Positions 59,960 through 64,000 of a stretch of 64,000 nt of DNA are shown here, one piece after another. Position 1 is the first letter of the stretch, and each line of letters starts with the position of its first letter. The notes beneath the pieces are model-generated. The model did no database searches and was not told the origin of the DNA. It worked only from the letters and a program-made list of their open reading frames with translations. Origin of the DNA: Stomorhina lunata (Eukaryota > Arthropoda > Insecta > Diptera > Rhiniidae); the NCBI GenBank assembly GCA_933228675.1, contig OW121744.1, forward strand, positions 113,266,671 through 113,330,670. Reading direction: 5' to 3'. The position numbers were made by a program, and so were the translations under genes.

Positions 59960-62520
59960 AGACATTGTTTACACTATGTAAACTATCCCAAGATATGGTT
60001 GACACTATGTAAACCGACGAAACACATTGGTTACATTAAGTACACTATCAAAACACATTTTTTACAACATTTAAGTGATGTTATGTAATTGTTTATACTA
60101 TAAAAACTATCTAAAATCATTGTTTGCACCATGTAAACTGTCTAGATAAATTGTTTACACCATGTAAACAAACTCAAGACATTTATTACACTATATAAGC
60201 TATCTGAAAACATTGTTTACACTATGTAAACTACCTCAAGATATTGTTTACACTATACAAACTGCCCAAAGACATTCTTTACACTATGTAAACTATCTCA
60301 AGATATTGTTTACATTATACAAACTGCCCAAAGACATTGTTCAGAATACCGAAATGACAATGTTAACACTGTAAAAAATCTAAAGATTGTTTTTATGGTG
60401 TAAATACATCTAAATGCATCCTGTAAACTAACTCTAGACATTTTTACACTATTTAAACTATCTGGGGTCATTGTTTATACTATGTAAACAGACCAAATAC
60501 ATTGTTTACACTATAAAAACTACACAAAGACATTGTTTACCGTATGTATTTTTTCTACTGATATTATTTATGCAATGTTAACTATCCATAGACATTTTTT
60601 CAATATTTAAGTGATGCTATGGCATTGTTCACACCATAAAAGGCATCATTTTCACTATGTAAACTATTGAAATAAATTGTTTACACTATGTAAACCAATT
60701 TAAGATATTGTTTACATTATGTAAACTATCTGAGGAGATTATTTACACTATATCAAATTCCCGAAGACATATTTTACACTATATTAACTACCTAAAGACA
60801 TTGTTTACACTATATAAACTACCCAAAGACATTGTTTACATTTTGTAATTTTTCTAAAGATGTTATTTACACTATATACACTATCCAAATACATTTTTTA
60901 CAATCTTTTAATGATGTTATGGCATTGTTTACACAATGAAAACTTTAATAACACATAATTAATACAATGTTAACTTACCTCAGACATTTTTTACCCTACG
61001 TAAACTATCTGAAGACATTGTTTACACGAAGCTAACTTCGTGGAGACATTATTTACACAAGATAAAAGTCTCAAAGATATTTTTTACATTATGTCATTAT
61101 TCTAAATACATTATTTACATGATGTTAACTATCCGAAAACATTTTTTTTTCAATATTTAAATAACTTTGTGGCATTGTTTACACCATAAAAGCTATCTAT
61201 AGACATCGTTAACTATCTAAAAAAGAATATCACTATGTAAACTATCTTAAGATATTTTTTACATCATGTATGTCATTTTATTACATTGTCTACACTATTT
61301 TGGGTATCCAAAGACATTGTTGACACAATATCAATTATCCAAAGATATAGTTTACTCTCTGTAAACTATCCAAAGACATTGTTTACACCGTGTATACTAT
61401 TTAAAGACATTAGTTACTTCTTCAAAACCACCTCTTTTATATTGTATAATGAAAGTTTCGCATTATACCAAGTAAAAAGGATTGTTTACACTTCGAAAAC
61501 GTTATAAATGTAACAAAAACCGTGTAAAGAATTGTTTGTACTATTTACCTTGAGTAAATATAAGGTAAAAACATAGTGGTGGAGTATTATTTACACCATG
61601 TAAACAATTAAAAAACTTTTTATACACATATGTAAACAATGTAAGCTACGATATAACATTTTTACATCACGTAAGCAATGACAAGACATTGTTTACATCA
61701 TGTAAACAATGATAGCACATTGCTTATATCATGTAAACAATGATAGCACATTGTTTACATCATGTCAACAATGATAGTAAATTATTTATTTTATGTAAAA
61801 AATTATAACACATTGTTTACACCATGTAAGCAGTGTTAGAATATTGTTTACACCGTGTAAAGAATGTTTTAATATTTCTAACATTTTTTGATGTATGTAG
61901 AGAAAAGTGAGATTTTCTTTACATTATGTAAACAATGTTGAAATGTTGTTTACACGATGTAAACTTCATGTAAACAATAATAAAACCTTTTTTACACCAT
62001 GTAAACAATTTATGAACTTTGTTTACACCCGATTAACAATTATAAAATATTGTTTACATCATTTTAACAATGATAACATATTGTTTACACCATGTAAACA
62101 GTGTTAGAATATTGTTTACACCGTATAAAAAAGGTATACGTATTTTTACGCCATGTAAACAATCTATTAACATTTTTTGATGCATGTAAAGAATGGTGAG
62201 ATATTCTTTACATTATGTAAATAATGTTGAAATGTTGTTTACACGATGTAAACAATATTTTTCAATTGATTACCTTCATTAAAGCATTGCAAAGATATTG
62301 TTTACATCATGTAAAGAGTTTAAAAATATTGTTTACATCATGCAAATAACGTTTAAATATTGTACATCATGTAAACAACGTTGAAATATTGTTTACATCA
62401 TGTAAACAATAGTAATAAAATCTTTTTGAAACAATGAAAAATTTTATTTGCTCTGCATAAACACTGGATAGTTATTGTTTACACTAAGAAAATAACCTTA
62501 AAACATAAGGTAAACAATTG
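59960..62520. repeat. Family D 31-bp satellite built from TTGTTTAC/GTAAACAA
   Basis: About 82 diverged units of 31 bp. The left part (59960-61590) has CATTGTTTACACTATGTAAA then CTATCTAAAGA. The right part (61590-62520) has CATTGTTTACATCATGTAAA then CAATGTTGAAA. Each unit holds TTGTTTAC facing GTAAAC(AA) across a 3-5 bp gap. TTGTTTAC is the DAF-16/FOXO binding element. The block lies in the presumed intron of the minus-strand gene. Confidence 0.95.
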
Positions 62521-63327
62521 GAAAACTTTGTGAAAGGTGTATTGTTCTCATGTAATTAGAGTAAAAATTTTCTCGATTTTCTTAATCCTCAACACTTAAA
62601 CCCTAAAAGTACTCCCTAATGCTATTTATTTAAAGCATTTTCTTAATTATATATATTTTTTACCTCCTCAAACGATATCAACATTAATGACTCTAACATT
62701 CCCCCATTGACCTGCTCTAAGAAAATCAAAAAATTTCCTCGAAATAACACTAAATATTCATTATTTATTTATGTCAATACAAAACGCCCATAATTTAAGA
62801 GCAATTCTTTTTGTAACTTAAATTATCACTCCCTAAGGTATGCTTTAATTTTATTTTTAAATCTTTAGTATCTCTTACTAAGACAAAGTTCTAGATTACA
62901 AACAAAACAAGACGACGACAGTAACTTAAACAAAAGCAAAATTAAGTAAATAATGAGGAGGATAAGAGAAAGAATGAAAAAAAAGTGGCAGCAAAACAAA
63001 AAAATTGTTTAGAATCCTTGTCCGTCTGCCCAGCCACTTAACAACAACAATTACTGTTATTTACACTTAAAATGCTAGCAACAACAAAATACTTATGTAC
63101 GTAACAACAGCGAAACGCAGATAAAACAAAAGGCATAAAGCTTTTGAATAAAATGTCTAGTTAACTGTAGTATATGTTAGGGCGAAAACAATAAGGCCGT
63201 ACGGGGCAGTGGCAAGATCATTACAGACAATGTACAAATATGTACATAACAACCTCATTACAGTCAGCCTCAGCCTCATCATTATCTAGCAGCCAACGTC
63301 TTTGTTATACACTTCATAGTCCTGCTC

Positions 63328-63354
63328 CTCGTCGTCGTCATCATCATCATCATT
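63328..63354. repeat. (CTC/GTC/ATC)n triplet microsatellite
   Basis: CTC GTC GTC GTC then five ATC-type triplets, read in one 3-bp phase. Confidence 0.85.
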
Positions 63355-63507
63355 TCAAAATAAACAATAATAAAAAGTATATCATAAAAACAAGAAAAGC
63401 AAAAAACTTTCTACAAATACTAACAAAACACCATCATCATAAACGCTAGTTATTCATTACACACGCACACTATTCTATTTATTTGCAACAAATGGCAAAT
63501 CCTGACC

Positions 63508-63528
63508 GCACACACACACACACACACT
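63508..63528. repeat. (CA)n dinucleotide microsatellite
   Basis: A CA run of about ten units following CCTGACCG, the longest pure dinucleotide tract noticed in the window. Confidence 0.9.
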
Positions 63529-64000
63529 CTGCCACGCAGACAACAAATTGCAAAAGTATGAAAGGAACAACCAGGAAACTAAATAACTAAATCATTAACT
63601 AACACTGATTCATAATCATACAATAAAGACAGAAGGACATAGAGACAGTAAGAAATTCTGAAATTGAGGGACAAAGACGCCAGGGACTAAATCATAATTC
63701 CATTGTTGTCTTATCACTTTGATAGCCTGTCAATAATTTGCAGCAATTTAATATTTTACTTATTGTTGTTTAGTTGTGGTTGATGGTAGTAGTTATAAAC
63801 ATAGATATAGCCAGTCAAAGACTAAGGAAGAAGCCTTAGAAAAGGCCTTCTTTAAAAAAAATCCTTTTCGTCCTAAGTATATACAAGCTTTGATTTTCAT
63901 ATACATAAGGTCTTGCTTCTCAAAGCCTCCTATAATCCCCTTTTAAGACCTTTCAATCCCCCCTGTATGTGTTAGTGTCACATTGACAAAGTTGTCCATC

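Larger units (their letters stand above)
62521..64000. other. Unique sequence to window end, no exon recognised
   Basis: Less AT-biased from about 62880, with CAACAA-rich tracts, a CGTCGTCATCATCATCAT triplet tract (63328-63354) and a CA dinucleotide run (63508-63528). Typical of fly intron or intergenic sequence. The open frame at 63240-63449 draws its His run from the triplet tract. Confidence 0.5.

Noticed and set aside
1..62520. CRISPR arrays, suggested by many regularly spaced 28-31 bp repeats
   Set aside because: Units are directly adjacent with no unique spacers, there are no cas genes, and the sequence is clearly from a eukaryote.
63240..63449. His-rich plus-strand frame
   Set aside because: The His run derives from a CAT triplet tract, and the rest is Lys/Asn noise.

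Overview
This window looks like non-coding euchromatin of a higher fly (Diptera, probably a calyptrate such as a blow fly or house-fly relative). The species is an inference. It rests on strong AT-richness, a mini-me-type element with a (GTCY)n block, typical fly intron/3'-end signals, and only one convincing protein-coding exon in 64 kb. By hand estimate about half of the window is tandem repeat.

Layout. An 11-bp satellite runs off the left edge (1-985) and reappears reverse-complemented at 24885-26556. Between and beyond them lie blocks of a 31-bp satellite, 'family A' (2630-4880, 6232-7975, 8850-10290, 11530-13060, 14205-16750, 18080-19190, 40950-41155, 42040-43580), some in each orientation. 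Other 31-bp families are C (28290-29630), B (29630-31110, 36185-38510, 57795-58990), B' (32200-34500) and D (59960-62520). A 28-bp family E occupies 46080-48620, and two 18-bp arrays (F, F') occupy 52265-53775 and 55440-56960. Several families are unrelated at first sight but share a period of 31 bp, about three helical turns, and a dyad-symmetric core. Places where an array flips orientation fall inside that dyad.

The one supported gene is on the minus strand. Its terminal coding exon (49937 down to 49320) has a textbook 3' splice site and encodes a 205-residue Ser/Thr/Pro/Gly-rich tail ending at TGA. The same frame continues for 32 more codons to TAA at 49221-49223. The relatively high GC of coding sequence also continues to the TAA rather than stopping at the TGA, and the extension would end in TTIV, a class I PDZ-ligand pattern. 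This suggests programmed stop-codon readthrough or a polymorphic/erroneous stop. A poly(A) signal follows at 49044-49049. Everything to the right (49938-64000) is then probably intron of this gene, including arrays F, F', one B array and D. A 15-nt microexon candidate lies at 54233-54247. I could not identify the protein.

Other notable items: array D is built from TTGTTTAC/GTAAACAA, the classic FOXO (DAF-16) binding element, repeated on the order of 80 times. There are two DR1-type nuclear-receptor motifs at 45371-45496, a foldback/MITE-like element at 45745-46065, a nested hairpin segment at 44260-44359, two other clean hairpins, a tRNA-like (SINE?) segment at 26948-27010, and several higher-order duplications within arrays.
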